Below the pieces are notes generated by a model. That model was given only the letters and a program-made list of their open reading frames with translations. It did not search any database and was not told the origin of the DNA. From Novipirellula artificiosorum (GTDB lineage: Bacteria > Planctomycetota > Planctomycetia > Pirellulales > Pirellulaceae): a stretch of DNA of 64,000 bases. Shown one piece after another: positions 43,844 through 54,268 of the stretch. Position numbers and translations under genes: made by a program. The stretch lies in the NCBI RefSeq assembly GCF_007860135.1, contig NZ_SJPV01000002.1:333055-397054 (forward strand), in the 5' to 3' direction. Numbering within the stretch: position 1 is the stretch's first letter; every line of letters starts with the position of its first letter.

Positions 43844-45781
43844 ATGCGTCTTTTCTTGTTTCTGTTATTCCTTCTTTCGCTGAGTTGTTGCTGCGATTCG
43901 GTAAAGGGCCAAGAATCCGGGCTCACTCCGCAACAAAGAAAGATGGCGATCGCGATCAATGAATCGCTTGGTGAAGCGGGAAGGCATTACCAGGCGGGAA
44001 ACCTCAAGGCGGCCGCGGATGCCATGCGCGTCGCGCTTGACGAATTGGACGCGGCAACTCAAGAGGGCTCGCAAGTGATGATCGACTCGCTCGATCCGAT
44101 CATCAAACGGCTACGAACGGCCCATCTCATATTGGAACTCGAAGGAGCCTCGATGCCGCCGTTTGTGTGGCCGTCGCCATCGACGGACACGATTCAAACG
44201 AGCGTCGCCAATCCACTCCCTGCAAAGCCGGTTGCGCCGTCGCCCCCGACCGCCACCGTCACCACCGGCCCCATCAGCTTTATCGGGCAAGTCGCTCCGA
44301 TCCTAATCCGACACTGTGGCCGATGTCATGTGACGGGATCTCGCGGTGATTTCAGCATGAGCACCTACGCGACGTTGATAAAAGGATCGCCAGCGGGTGT
44401 CGTCGTGTTCGCTGGAGACGTTCCCAACAGCGTCTTGATCGAGAACATTGAATCGGGATCGATGCCGCCGAGCGGGCAAAGCCTTCCCGCCGAGGAGCTG
44501 CAAACGTTGAAGGATTGGATTGCGTTGGGGGCCAAGTTCGATGGCGACGACCCCAATACTCCGCTGAGTTCGCTTGCATCCGGATCGCCATCGCCGCAAC
44601 AACCAACGCTTGAAATCAAACGGGCGACCGGAGAGGAGACCGTCCGTTTTGCTGCCGAGGTTGCGCCGTTGTTGGTCGAGTCTTGTAAAGGATGTCACCT
44701 TGATGCCATGCAAACACGCGGCGGCTTGTCCCTCGACACGTTCGCGCAATTGATGCGGGGCGGCGATAGTGGGCCGATCCTTGTTCCTGGTAACGCCGCA
44801 GACAGCTTGTTGATTCAAAAGCTGCGAGGAATGTCGGGCGACCGAATGCCAGCGGGAGGCCGACCGCCGCTTGCCGATCAAGCGATTGAGATGATCTCGA
44901 CTTGGATCGATGAAGGCGCTCGACTGGATGCAGCCGATGCGGGGCAACCGCTTGAAGTGATGAGTCAATTGGCCTGGGTGGCTAACGCGACGGCCACACA
45001 AGTGAGCGAGAAACGAAAACAACAAAGTCGGCGGGATCTGCAACTCATTGACGCTGCACAAGAGGCACCGCCGCAAACCGAAACAGAACACTTTTTGGTG
45101 ACTGGAAACGCTTCCGACAAAACGATCGAGTGGGTGGCAAAGCTGGCCGAACAGCAGTGGAAGCTGACCAAGACCATCGTTCCCGGTGGAAAAGGCGAAG
45201 ACTATTACCATGGCCGGGCAACGATTTTTGTGATGCCGCGTCGTTACGATTACAGCGAGTTCTGCAAAATGATCGAGCAACGGGATGTGCCAGCGGATTG
45301 GAATCGCCATTGGAAGTTTGATGGGCTGGGGGCGTACGTGGTCGTTGTCGCCGCAGACGATGATGACGATCAAACCGTCGCATCGCGGCTGACTGCGCCA
45401 TTGGTCTCGCTCGCCGTCGCCACTCGCGGAAGCGACATTCCTCGATGGTTTGCCGAGGGGGTGGGAACGAACGTCGCCTTGGCAAACGCAGGGAAGGTCG
45501 ATCGCGCGACGCTGCAGCGTCAGCAGCAAGAAACGATCGCCGCCGTGGCTGCGATGGAGAACGCAAAGCAGTTTCTTGAGCAGCAACTCAAACCGGAGCA
45601 GACCGATCGGATTGGCGCAGCGATCACGTCAACGATGATGGACCGGACGAGACGCAAGAACTTTGATTCGCTGTTGAGGATGCTTGATACCGGCACCCCC
45701 TTCGAACAGGCGTTCCTTAAAGCCGCCAACACAACGCCGGCTGAATACGTTACGGCTTGGTTGGCATGGGTCAAACGCTAG
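43844..45781 (+). CDS. Secreted di-haem cytochrome c protein, planctomycete type
   Basis: The 645-residue protein has a signal peptide (LFLLFLLSLSCCC). After a helical first part it has two cytochrome-c-like domains: CGRCH (C158, C161, H162) and CKGCH (C281, C284, H285). Each is followed by a conserved block ending in MPPSG or RMPAGG and TLKDWIALGAKFD or MISTWIDEGARLD. These are features of the PSCyt1-type domains. The C-terminal third (about 400-645) resembles a gluzincin-like fold region without a clear HExxH (RWFAEGVGTNVA), possibly degenerate. It is exported and would carry electrons; the partner is unknown. Its stop lies in a 16-bp tandem repeat. Confidence 0.88.
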   Translation: MRLFLFLLFLLSLSCCCDSVKGQESGLTPQQRKMAIAINESLGEAGRHYQAGNLKAAADAMRVALDELDAATQEGSQVMIDSLDPIIKRLRTAHLILELEGASMPPFVWPSPSTDTIQTSVANPLPAKPVAPSPPTATVTTGPISFIGQVAPILIRHCGRCHVTGSRGDFSMSTYATLIKGSPAGVVVFAGDVPNSVLIENIESGSMPPSGQSLPAEELQTLKDWIALGAKFDGDDPNTPLSSLASGSPSPQQPTLEIKRATGEETVRFAAEVAPLLVESCKGCHLDAMQTRGGLSLDTFAQLMRGGDSGPILVPGNAADSLLIQKLRGMSGDRMPAGGRPPLADQAIEMISTWIDEGARLDAADAGQPLEVMSQLAWVANATATQVSEKRKQQSRRDLQLIDAAQEAPPQTETEHFLVTGNASDKTIEWVAKLAEQQWKLTKTIVPGGKGEDYYHGRATIFVMPRRYDYSEFCKMIEQRDVPADWNRHWKFDGLGAYVVVVAADDDDDQTVASRLTAPLVSLAVATRGSDIPRWFAEGVGTNVALANAGKVDRATLQRQQQETIAAVAAMENAKQFLEQQLKPEQTDRIGAAITSTMMDRTRRKNFDSLLRMLDTGTPFEQAFLKAANTTPAEYVTAWLAWVKR

Positions 45782-45835
45782 GGTTCAGCAACGTTAGGGT
45801 TCAGCAACGTTAGGGTTCAGCAACGTTAGGGTTCA
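45779..45835. repeat. 16-bp tandem repeat containing both convergent stops
   Basis: The unit TAGGGTTCAGCAACGT occurs three times in full (45779-45794, 45795-45810, 45811-45826), followed by a partial copy TAGGGTTCA. The plus-strand cytochrome stop TAG is at the start of the first unit and the minus-strand gene stop TAA is at the last boundary. Each unit can give a stop to the plus gene. Confidence 0.9.
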
Positions 45836-47598
45836 AGCGTTCCTTCGTCACCGGACCTCGATAACAACCGAGCTCGGATGCGGTTGCCGTGCTCTTGCAG
45901 ATCGCCAGACGTCTTGTAGAGCTCGATCGCCTCGTCGGTCTTTCCCAGGTGCTCGATCGCCCGGCCGAGATTGTACCGAGCCGCAGGCACCCAAGGCGAC
46001 GGTTGCGTCTCGTCAAGCACTCGCTTGCGAAACCACGTCTCGGCGTTGTCGTATCGTTCGTCATCGTACTGAATCAGGCTCAGCCAATACGTGGCCGTTC
46101 GCTTGCCCAATCGCATCATGACCTGAGCCTGCTGCAGTTGGCGGTCATACAGCTTGGGATCGGCGCCCAGTTCACGACGGACCCCGTACGCCTTTTGTAG
46201 ATCCACATCGATTCGCAAGTCGGCAATCTCGAACTCCGGAGCACGTTGGCTCAGATACAACGGCCGGGCACCCTTGAGGTCGGCGTTCTCGTTGGTGTCG
46301 AATTGGCCGTGTAGGTGACGCCAACGAGCCAAAGCAAATTGCTCGCTCGAGGCCGTCTCGGATTCCAGCACAGCCCATCGAGAGTAATACCAGAACGCCA
46401 AAATCGGATCACGTTCAGCCGCCTGCGCAATCGCTTCGGCATAGACTTCGGCCAGCAGTGGAACGGACCAGATTCGAACCCCTGCGATTCCGACAGCTGC
46501 ATCAAGCTGTTCGCCAAGCGCATCGACGTCACTGTACAAAGTCATCCGCCGATCGCCTGTGAGCCGTGATTGCAAATGCTTCATCCGTCCACTCATCCCA
46601 ACGGGCAACACATTCAGTAGCGCAATGTTCTGCTGGACATCTTGTTTGCCAAACGGATAGTCAAAGAAACCAGGAATGCTCAGTCGTCGCATCACCGACG
46701 CGTCGCTGCGAGCTTCGGCGAGCGTCGCGATGCCAATCTGATTGGGGCCAGGAACGAACATGCCCAACGAAGGCTCGAAAAGATAAACCTGTTCCCCGAT
46801 CAGCACCCCCACGGACCATGGATTCAATTCGCCCGTTTCGGTCGACTGAATCGCCAGCAGCGCTGCGACAAGACCGGCTTGCCGGCACAATTGAGTGAAC
46901 ACGGCTGCACGTTGCATGGCATCCCCCGTCCCCCGCCACAGGGTTTGGTAATCGGTTTGGCGATAGCCGGGTCCTTGAAACACCATGCCCAGCGGCAGCT
47001 CGGGTGCAGCAACCTGTATCGAAGGAGTGTCCAGCGCTGGTTCGAGTGCCACGTTTCGCACGGTCCAATCGAACAGTCGCGCCGCAGTTCTCAAGGAAGT
47101 GACATTCGCATCGCCAATCTTTGTCTGCTGCTGGGTAAGCCAATCGGTCAACAAGATGTCATCACGGGGAGGCAGATCGAGCCAGTGGTAAATGGTTTTG
47201 AACAGATAAGCATCTCGCAAATGATCGACATCGCCGCGAACAAATTTGTCGCCAAGGAGTTGTTCCGCTGCAGCCTCGGGGGGGACCAAGTCGTTAACGG
47301 TTTTCAACATCACGGGGATGGTGTCGCGGTCTAAGTCGTCTTCGGGGATCGGATTGCTATCGGCCCATCGATTCAAGTGGTAGGTGATTTGCCGGCGGGC
47401 TTCCTCAGGGTTGAGTTCAATCAGCCGTGTCAGCATGCCGTGGACTTCACCCAGGTGGTCCTGTTTCGTTTCGCTCTGCAAACGGGCTTGCCGCTGAGAT
47501 TGAATCTGGCGGACGACGTCCGAGTCATCGCCACACCCACCCATCAACACGACGCCAAGCGACACGAGAAGCAGAACGGAGTGTTTGTGTGGAACCAT
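45826..47598 (-). CDS. Lipoprotein with transglutaminase-like and TPR-like regions
   Basis: The 590-residue protein begins with a lipoprotein signal (VLLLVSLGVVLMGGC, lipobox MGGC). The middle (about 150-300) includes RGTGDAMQRAAVFTQLCRQAGLVAALLAI and WSVGVLIGEQVYLFEPSLG, the layout of a transglutaminase-like domain. In such domains a Cys precedes a later His and Asp, but these are not clear here. The last 150 residues have helical repeats (YNLGRAIEHLGKTDEAIELYKTSGD) like TPR units. It is likely an outer-membrane or periplasmic scaffold. No catalytic role is claimed. It is 65 bp from kdsA in the same direction. Confidence 0.72.
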   Translation of the reverse strand: MVPHKHSVLLLVSLGVVLMGGCGDDSDVVRQIQSQRQARLQSETKQDHLGEVHGMLTRLIELNPEEARRQITYHLNRWADSNPIPEDDLDRDTIPVMLKTVNDLVPPEAAAEQLLGDKFVRGDVDHLRDAYLFKTIYHWLDLPPRDDILLTDWLTQQQTKIGDANVTSLRTAARLFDWTVRNVALEPALDTPSIQVAAPELPLGMVFQGPGYRQTDYQTLWRGTGDAMQRAAVFTQLCRQAGLVAALLAIQSTETGELNPWSVGVLIGEQVYLFEPSLGMFVPGPNQIGIATLAEARSDASVMRRLSIPGFFDYPFGKQDVQQNIALLNVLPVGMSGRMKHLQSRLTGDRRMTLYSDVDALGEQLDAAVGIAGVRIWSVPLLAEVYAEAIAQAAERDPILAFWYYSRWAVLESETASSEQFALARWRHLHGQFDTNENADLKGARPLYLSQRAPEFEIADLRIDVDLQKAYGVRRELGADPKLYDRQLQQAQVMMRLGKRTATYWLSLIQYDDERYDNAETWFRKRVLDETQPSPWVPAARYNLGRAIEHLGKTDEAIELYKTSGDLQEHGNRIRARLLSRSGDEGTLEP

Positions 47599-47663
47599 CG
47601 GAGTCTCTTCGAACGCCCTATTTGCCGCTGGGACAGTTGTTGCCGCCCAAAAGAGCGGGTTCG

Positions 47664-48524
47664 CTAGTGAGTGATTTCGTTAGCGACGCAGCGCAAACGA
47701 AGCAGCCGATCGATCATCGAATCGAACGCCGCCAGAGGGATCATATTCGGCCCGTCGCTCGGCGAGCGATCGGGGTCGGGGTGCGTCTCGAAAAAGATCG
47801 CGTCGATACCGATTGCTACGGCGGCGCGGGCCAATGGTTCGACCATTTCGCGATTTCCACCCGTCGCTCCCCCCAATCCGCCCGGACGCTGGACACTATG
47901 AGTGGCGTCAAAAACGACGGGAACCCCAAGCGAACGCATGATCGGCAGCGATTGCATGTCGTTCACCAGACGCCCGTAGCCAAAAAAAGTGCCTCGTTCG
48001 CACAGCATCACGCCGCCATCGCCGTTGGCTCGAGCCTTTTCCACCACGTATTTCATGTCCTCCGGCGACATAAATTGGCCCTTCTTGACGTTCAACGGTC
48101 GACCGGTTTTCGCGGCCGCGGCGATCAAGTCGGTTTGGCGAGCCAAGAAGGCGGGGATCTGCAGCAGTGAACAAACCTCAGCGACCGAGACGGCTTGGCC
48201 GGGCAAATGAACATCGGTCGTCACCGGCAAACCACTGTGCGTGCCGACATCCTCAAGCATCCGCAGCCCCTCTTCGATTCCGGGTCCCCGCCGTGCCGCT
48301 GCACTGGTTCGGTTGGCCTTGTCGAACGAGGCCTTGAACACCACGTTCACGTCCGCTCGCTCGTTGACCCGGGTCAGCACGTCGGCGATTTCAAAAGCAA
48401 GGTCGCGGGTCTCGAGCGCGCAGGGACCCGCGATCAACAGCAACGGCTGGTTGTCACCACATCGGTAAGGACCCACGGCAACGGCAGCGATGGGATGGCG
48501 GTTTTCGGCGGTGGTTGCGTTCAT
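47664..48524 (-). CDS. kdsA: 3-deoxy-8-phosphooctulonate synthase
   Basis: The 286-residue protein matches Kds[74 protein letters not shown] and [10 protein letters not shown]. It condenses phosphoenolpyruvate with arabinose 5-phosphate to make Kdo-8-phosphate, the first committed step to Kdo in lipopolysaccharide. The metal-binding Cys of some KdsA forms is present in AGPCA, so a metal-dependent type is possible. The gene implies an outer membrane with Kdo. The gene upstream on the same strand is tilS. Confidence 0.94.
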   Translation of the reverse strand: MNATTAENRHPIAAVAVGPYRCGDNQPLLLIAGPCALETRDLAFEIADVLTRVNERADVNVVFKASFDKANRTSAAARRGPGIEEGLRMLEDVGTHSGLPVTTDVHLPGQAVSVAEVCSLLQIPAFLARQTDLIAAAAKTGRPLNVKKGQFMSPEDMKYVVEKARANGDGGVMLCERGTFFGYGRLVNDMQSLPIMRSLGVPVVFDATHSVQRPGGLGGATGGNREMVEPLARAAVAIGIDAIFFETHPDPDRSPSDGPNMIPLAAFDSMIDRLLRLRCVANEITH

Positions 48525-48590
48525 GTCGCTATCTTCTGGGATAACACTCGCTTCGGCAAGCCGCAGGGCAGCTTTCGAGAGCCGTCGGAT

Positions 48591-49622
48591 TTACGGCGAG
48601 CGACGCAGGGACGTTGCATCGAGCACGACACCCCGCTCGGCACAACACACATCGATGCCTCCAGGCATCTGATAGCGATCAACCGTGTCGCTGGCCGCGT
48701 TGATGCTGTTGTAAAGCTGCTGCCAATGTCGCATCGTCATCGCGCGCTGCGGCCATCCTTGCTCGGTCCAAATCTGTTGAAGTGCCGCGATCACGATACA
48801 AGAATCTGTCGATGCGTCGCGACCAAGCTCAAGCGGATCGGCGGAAATCAGGTGCCGATCTCGCCAATCGTCTGCGAGTGAATCGATGACGCTCCGCCAC
48901 TCTCGCTGGGACCGGGCTGCCCGTGCCATCGCGTTCTCGGCATCCGGGTACTTTGACCGGACCAAGGGGATCAGTTCGTGGCGGATCCAGTTCCGTCGAT
49001 AATCGCCGTTCTGGTTACTTGAATCCTCCCGCCACCGCTGACCCACCGAGTCGAGCACCTCGCGAACGACGCGACGCGTGATCGACAACATCGGCCGGGT
49101 TAAAACCAGATCTTGCCCAAGCGAGCGATGAGGGGCGATACCCGCCAAACCGGCCGGCCCCGTACCGCGGAACAGATGGTGCAGTACGGTCTCGATGTTG
49201 TCGTCGGCCGTGTGCCCCAGAGCGACATAGCGAGCGCCAATTCGCTCGGCTTGCTGACGGAGGAACGACATTCGAAACCGCCTCAATGAATCCTCATCGG
49301 TCGAAGGATCTCCCACGACATTGTCCGTCAAAAAATCGACCCCCAATTCGTCGGCCAACTCACGAACGAAGGCCTGATCCCCATCCGATTCGTCCCCACG
49401 AATGCCATGATTCAGATGGGCTGCGACAATAAACCCCTGGCAAGCATCCGGGAGCCGATGTGAGCGGAGTTCGCACAACGCCCGCAGCAGGGCAACGCTG
49501 TCGGCACCGCCACTGCAACCCACCACCACCCCGACGCTTCCCCAACGAGAAACGGCCCATGCGCGTGAAATGGCGACGCAGAACGCGGCCCAGGAGTCAT
49601 CTTCTGAGAGGGGGGGTGTCAT
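48591..49622 (-). CDS. tilS: tRNA(Ile)-lysidine synthetase
   Basis: From ATG 49622 the protein has 343 residues. It has the N-type PP-loop SGGADS at 37-42, HLNHGIRGDESDGDQAFV, and GHTADDNIETVLHHLFRGTGPAGLAGI, all characteristic of TilS. It adds lysine to C34 of tRNA-Ile(CAU) so that it reads AUA. The later TilS-C domain is absent, as in shorter versions of the family. An upstream ATG at 49682 would add 20 residues without conserved form. Confidence 0.9.
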   Translation of the reverse strand: MTPPLSEDDSWAAFCVAISRAWAVSRWGSVGVVVGCSGGADSVALLRALCELRSHRLPDACQGFIVAAHLNHGIRGDESDGDQAFVRELADELGVDFLTDNVVGDPSTDEDSLRRFRMSFLRQQAERIGARYVALGHTADDNIETVLHHLFRGTGPAGLAGIAPHRSLGQDLVLTRPMLSITRRVVREVLDSVGQRWREDSSNQNGDYRRNWIRHELIPLVRSKYPDAENAMARAARSQREWRSVIDSLADDWRDRHLISADPLELGRDASTDSCIVIAALQQIWTEQGWPQRAMTMRHWQQLYNSINAASDTVDRYQMPGGIDVCCAERGVVLDATSLRRSP

Positions 49623-50048
49623 CAAGTCGATCGGCAGGGCATGAGTAAAAACACGAGCAGTCGAGTGCACAAGATTACACATTGTGTCGCAAATTCAGAC
49701 GCAACAGACAAGATTTCTCGATTCGTTGTTTCGCCACATTACGCCAGGTGTTAACCTGGGTTGTTCCACGCAAAAAAGGTTGAAAAACCGCGAATTTGTA
49801 GTGGATAACATCACAAACTGAGATTTCCAACCAATAATTCCTCTGAACAACAGAATCGTCTTCCCCGGCGGATTCTTTGACCAACAAATCGATCATGTGG
49901 ACCTTTTTCATTCTGCTCGTCGCTCGGCTTGCCGCGCTTTGCTCGTTCGACCTGAACGCTCCCAAAGCCACTCGCGCCGAATCGCTGGCAAAACAAAAGA
50001 TTGCTCGTGAAGGTAGATTCTGGTGTTCTCGTTTCCGAGGACATGACC
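49623..50048. other. Divergent region between tilS and the RNase Y gene
   Basis: About 425 bp separate the two genes. They include AT-rich stretches (about 49700-49740 and 49790-49830) that probably hold promoters. The short frames have no recognised features. A TTG at 50001 is in frame with the RNase Y gene but lacks a ribosome site. Confidence 0.4.
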
Positions 50049-51617
50049 ATGATAGCCACTACCGAGACGACAATCCTGTATTGCGCGTTCTCTTTTCTCG
50101 TTGGAGCTGGGATCGTGCTGGGCATTGCCCAGCGATTGCAGGTCAATCGCCGCAAACAGCTTCAGCAGGAGGCCGACCGGCTTCTTGAAGCCGCCAAGGT
50201 TCAAGCCGAAACCTTACGCCAAAAGGCGATTGTAGACGGCAAGGAATCGGTCTTGGCGATCAAATCCGAAGCCGAAAAAGAGATTGCCGCTGAGCGAAAG
50301 GTGCTGCTCCAACGCGACGGGAAACTGGATCGTCGCGAAGAATCCCTCTCTCAACAGGAGGAGGGTTTGCGCAAACAGCAACGTGGGCTCGAGAACGCCC
50401 AAACGCGACTCGACACCCAATTGCGGGCGCTGACGGGGCAGCGAGCCGAGCTAGAACAAACGATCAAGCAGCAGCAGGTTGTGTTGGAGAAAGCCAGCGG
50501 CATGACGCGTGAGGAAGCGAGTGAAAAATTGCTTTCTTCGCTCCAGCAAGATCTGCAGCAAGAGATCGGTTCGGTCCTGCTGAAGCACCAAAAGCATCTC
50601 GGTGAAACGGTGAAAGCCCAAGGCCGTGAAATGCTACTGACGGCGATCCAGCGCTACGCATCGGCTCATACCGCCGAATCGACGACCAGCACGGTGGACG
50701 TTCCCAGCGATGACATGAAAGGCCGAATCATCGGCCGCGAAGGTCGTAACATTCGTGCCTTCGAGAAGGCAACCGGCGTCGACGTGATCATCGATGATAC
50801 GCCCGGTGTGGTGATCGTTAGCGGGTTTGATCCGGTCCGTCGTGAGATCGCTCGACAATCGCTTCAGCGGTTGATCAGTGACGGACGCATCCATCCCTCA
50901 CGAATCGAAGAAGTGGTCAAGGAAGCGACCGCGGAAATGGACGATCTGATCCTTCAAAAGGGGCGTGAGGCGGCCGATGAGGTGAATGTCAACGGTGTTC
51001 ATGAACGGGTCTTGCAGATGCTCGGTCGTTTGCACTTCCGTACGTCGTATAGTCAGAACGTGCTGCGGCACAGTGTCGAAGTCGCCTTCCTGTCGGGATT
51101 GCTTGCCGAGATGCTCGGGATGGATGCCGATTTGGCACGTCGCTGCGGACTTTTGCATGACATTGGTAAAGCGGCCGACCATGAACTCGAAGGAGGCCAT
51201 CCGAAGATTGGTGCGGACCTGCTTCGTCGCCATCACGAAGGTCCCGAAGTGGTCCACGCTGCCTTGGGTCATCACGACGAGATCGTCACCGAGCATCCTT
51301 ACACCATGTTAGTGGCGACCGGTGACGCGTGTAGTGCGAGTCGTCCCGGTGCACGACGCGAATCGCTCGAGCGCTACATTAAGCGTATGGAAGAACTGGA
51401 GTCGATTGCAGAACGTTTCAGCGGAGTACGGCAGGCGTACGCCATCAGTGCTGGCCGCGAACTTCGAGTGATCGTCAACAGCGACAAAACAACGGACGAG
51501 CAAGCAGCGACGATTTGTCGTAACATCGCCAAGGCATTTGAACAAGAGCTAACCTACCCAGGCGAAATCAAGGTGACCGTCTTGAGAGAATCACGTTTTA
51601 TCGAGACGGCCAAGTAG
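50049..51617 (+). CDS. rny: Ribonuclease Y
   Basis: The protein has 522 residues from ATG 50049, chosen because GAGG sits eight bases ahead; ATG 50043 is the alternative. An N-terminal membrane helix ([18 protein letters not shown]) anchors it. A long coiled coil (about 35-195, Glu/Gln/Lys-rich) leads to a KH domain ([19 protein letters not shown], about 220-285). The HD phosphohydrolase domain has [11 protein letters not shown] and LLHDIGKA. It is the single-strand endonuclease that starts mRNA decay at the membrane in many bacteria without RNase E. It is followed after 13 bp by the TrmH-type gene and is probably co-transcribed with it. Confidence 0.94.
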   Translation: MIATTETTILYCAFSFLVGAGIVLGIAQRLQVNRRKQLQQEADRLLEAAKVQAETLRQKAIVDGKESVLAIKSEAEKEIAAERKVLLQRDGKLDRREESLSQQEEGLRKQQRGLENAQTRLDTQLRALTGQRAELEQTIKQQQVVLEKASGMTREEASEKLLSSLQQDLQQEIGSVLLKHQKHLGETVKAQGREMLLTAIQRYASAHTAESTTSTVDVPSDDMKGRIIGREGRNIRAFEKATGVDVIIDDTPGVVIVSGFDPVRREIARQSLQRLISDGRIHPSRIEEVVKEATAEMDDLILQKGREAADEVNVNGVHERVLQMLGRLHFRTSYSQNVLRHSVEVAFLSGLLAEMLGMDADLARRCGLLHDIGKAADHELEGGHPKIGADLLRRHHEGPEVVHAALGHHDEIVTEHPYTMLVATGDACSASRPGARRESLERYIKRMEELESIAERFSGVRQAYAISAGRELRVIVNSDKTTDEQAATICRNIAKAFEQELTYPGEIKVTVLRESRFIETAK

Positions 51618-51630
51618 CGGCGGCAATCCC

Positions 51631-52434
51631 ATGAGTATCGGTCAAGCGATTCCGATTGCCAGCTTGGAGGATCCTCGGATCTCGGTCTACGCGAATCTGC
51701 GGCATCGCGATGTGTCCGCCGACGGTGGCCGTTTTGTTGCCGAAGGACATTGGGTGGTCAAGCGATTGATCGCCAGTTCGTACACGATCGAATCGCTATT
51801 GGTGCAACAGGGCCTGGAATCGAAATACGCTGACGGTGTGCCTGAATCCGTCCCCATTTTCACGCTCTCTCGCGACCGTCTTGGCGCACTGGTTGGATTT
51901 GACTTCCATCGCGGCGTGCTGGCGTGTGGCTTGCGACCCCGCGTCCAATCGGCCCAGGACTTTCTCAACGCTCGCCCCAGGCCTCGACTTGCCGTGATGT
52001 TGCTGGGGGTCACCGAACTTGAAAATGTAGGCAGCATCTTGCGTTCCGCCGCAGCGTTTGGAATCGACCATATCCTGTTCGACGACGCGGCGGCGGACCC
52101 GCTCAGCCGCCGTGTCGTCCGGGTCAGCATGGCGACCGTCTTCAAACATCAGCTATTCTCCCTCGATCGCAGTGCCCCCGATTGGCTAACGCGGTTCCAC
52201 GAAGCAGGCTTTCGCACCCTTGCAGCCACACTGGATCCCTCCGCGACTGCGGTCACCGATTTTGCATCGAGTCCTGTACCCCGTGTGTTGATGGTGGGCA
52301 ACGAAGCGAAAGGGATCGATCCAAGTATTCAGGCCTTGGCAACCGATCGCATCACGATCCCGATGCAGCTCGGCACCGACAGCCTGAACGTCGCCGTCGC
52401 CTCCGCGATTTTGATGCACGCGCTCCGTGAGTGA
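51631..52434 (+). CDS. TrmH/SpoU-family RNA 2'-O-methyltransferase
   Basis: The 267-residue protein has the N-terminal substrate-binding domain (FVAEGHWVVKRLIASSYTIESLL) and the knotted SPOUT domain. Its three motifs are seen: ELENVGSILRSAAAFG (motif 1), VLMVGNEAKGID (motif 2), and IPMQLGTDSLNVAVASAILM (motif 3, forming the AdoMet-binding knot). It methylates a ribose 2'-OH in rRNA or tRNA; the target is not determined. It follows RNase Y by 13 bp. Confidence 0.92.
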   Translation: MSIGQAIPIASLEDPRISVYANLRHRDVSADGGRFVAEGHWVVKRLIASSYTIESLLVQQGLESKYADGVPESVPIFTLSRDRLGALVGFDFHRGVLACGLRPRVQSAQDFLNARPRPRLAVMLLGVTELENVGSILRSAAAFGIDHILFDDAAADPLSRRVVRVSMATVFKHQLFSLDRSAPDWLTRFHEAGFRTLAATLDPSATAVTDFASSPVPRVLMVGNEAKGIDPSIQALATDRITIPMQLGTDSLNVAVASAILMHALRE

Positions 52435-52543
52435 TGTCCAAGACAAACGACGCCGTTACCAGGAATTTCGTGCGATAGCTTGACGCGGATTGCGACGGTG
52501 AGAGGATCGTGCGGAAGTGACAACAGCCCGAGTTACTTCTTGC

Positions 52544-54268
52544 CTACCAGAGATAGATTCCGATCGCCAACAGCACGAGGATCGTTGCAAACGCATCACG
52601 CCGCGTGAATCGCCCACTGGCTCCGTTGAGCCGCAGAAAACCGAGCATCGCACCGGTGGGACATCCATAGTGGCAATAGGCCTTGGGGACAAAGAGCGAT
52701 GCAACCAGCCCGATGACGGCGACGCTGATCGTTGCCCAACCTGCGATCCGAATCACGAAAGCATCGAACGGTTCGATGCCGACGAGCGGCACCGACCCGT
52801 GCAACATCGCCACCAAGATTACCAGCAGCAATAGCGCCGCGGGTAGGAACCGCAGTCCTTGATCGAGCCACCGCGGGACGCGAGTCTTCAACGGCACGCG
52901 CCGTGTCCAATCTTGCATGGCACCGAAAGGACACAGATGCGTGCAGTAGACCTGGCGTCCGGTAAAGAGGGGACACACCAATGCAGCAAGCGTCAACATC
53001 ACCAACCCCGGTGCCGCTTTCCATGCGACGCCGTTTTGTGACCATCCAACCAGTTGAGCTTGGGAAAGCATGTCGGCGTTGATAAAGCCGAGATAAACCA
53101 CCAAGACGATTTGCATGGCGACTCGTAAACGCCGGTTACCTCGCAGATGCGTTAGCGCCACGACGAGTGCCAGGGCGACCACGGTTGCCGTGCCATAGTC
53201 GCGAGCCGCGAAGGACCACAAGGACTTCGCCTTGAGCTTGGGCAACGGTTGCTCCCGCTCAATCTGCTGTGCCGTGTAGATCAACGCTTCGGCAACCGTC
53301 GTGCTCGTCTTCGTCGCGCCCGAGACACCTTCGATTCCCGCATCGACCATGTCAAGGGCCGCAACATCCGACAGCGTAAATCCTTTGAACAGGTTAAAGA
53401 AATAGCGGTCTTCCGTGACATAGCGGACATACGGTTGGTTATCAAAACTGCCGCGGATCGCCGCACCGACAACGCGGCCCTCCAAATCGAGAGCCACCAA
53501 GGTGTCGGTCGGCCCCTGGTAACCGATCATTTGATCGGCATGGGGCGAGGTACGAAAAACCCTTCCAAGTTCAACGTTTTCGGCATCCATCGCCACAAGC
53601 AAACTGGGTTTCCTCGCGTCGGGGACGAGGCCAACGACGTCCGAGAAGAACGCCGTGACTTCATCCAGTTTGATCGGATCCGCAAAGCGCGATGAAGGGT
53701 TGGAACCGCCCAACCGCAAACGAACCCCATCAATGATCGACATGCTCGTCAGTGTCGCTCCCGAAACCGCATCCACCTCGGCCACCGCCGCTTCTTGCCA
53801 ATTCAATCCGTTGAGCGAAGTCATGAATCGTTGATTGTGAATGACGTCTTCGGTGTGTTCACGCGTATCGCCACTGCGTAGCAACGAAAGACCTCCAATA
53901 CGATGGTCCGTATCAAAAGCAACCAGCATGTTCATGGGGCCTGAAAACCCAACCACGCTATCCGATTCCGGTGAGGTTTGAACGACGAATCCAAGCGATT
54001 CACCCTCTGCATCCAGCACCGTTTGCCCCCCATGATCGGGATCGTAGTCCCCCAATTTCGAAGCATTGGGGATCAAGGGCAACACTTGATCGATCACCAG
54101 CGACGGATTTTCCTCACCTCGCTGCTGCGCAACGAACCAGCGATGTTCCGCATGGATGACCGTGATGATCATCACAAACAGGCTGATTCGGTAGACATGC
54201 AATCGATAGCGGTGAAACCGACGGTCACGAGTGGAGCGTGACGGATTGGCAATAGGGAGTGAGGTCAT
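52544..54268 (-). CDS. Membrane flavin and iron-sulfur electron transfer protein (NosR/RnfG-like)
   Basis: From ATG 54268 the protein has 574 residues. A first membrane helix (about 27-41) is followed by two extracytoplasmic FMN-binding domains, each with a flavinylation motif: SGATLTS (T172) and SGATKTS (T319). At least five membrane helices come next. Two cytoplasmic-side Cys clusters, CTHLCPFGAMQDW and CHYGCPTGAM, look like the Cys-rich ends of NosR and PceC-type proteins. Usual 4Fe-4S ferredoxin motifs need four Cys each, and only two are present in each cluster. An FtsX-like AplE transferase is needed for FMN attachment. No reductase is encoded beside it, so the electron acceptor is unknown. 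Confidence 0.85.
   Translation of the reverse strand: MTSLPIANPSRSTRDRRFHRYRLHVYRISLFVMIITVIHAEHRWFVAQQRGEENPSLVIDQVLPLIPNASKLGDYDPDHGGQTVLDAEGESLGFVVQTSPESDSVVGFSGPMNMLVAFDTDHRIGGLSLLRSGDTREHTEDVIHNQRFMTSLNGLNWQEAAVAEVDAVSGATLTSMSIIDGVRLRLGGSNPSSRFADPIKLDEVTAFFSDVVGLVPDARKPSLLVAMDAENVELGRVFRTSPHADQMIGYQGPTDTLVALDLEGRVVGAAIRGSFDNQPYVRYVTEDRYFFNLFKGFTLSDVAALDMVDAGIEGVSGATKTSTTVAEALIYTAQQIEREQPLPKLKAKSLWSFAARDYGTATVVALALVVALTHLRGNRRLRVAMQIVLVVYLGFINADMLSQAQLVGWSQNGVAWKAAPGLVMLTLAALVCPLFTGRQVYCTHLCPFGAMQDWTRRVPLKTRVPRWLDQGLRFLPAALLLLVILVAMLHGSVPLVGIEPFDAFVIRIAGWATISVAVIGLVASLFVPKAYCHYGCPTGAMLGFLRLNGASGRFTRRDAFATILVLLAIGIYLW

Noticed and set aside
45779..45835. CRISPR array
   Set aside because: Units are directly joined with no spacers and the unit is only 16 bp; it is a simple tandem repeat.
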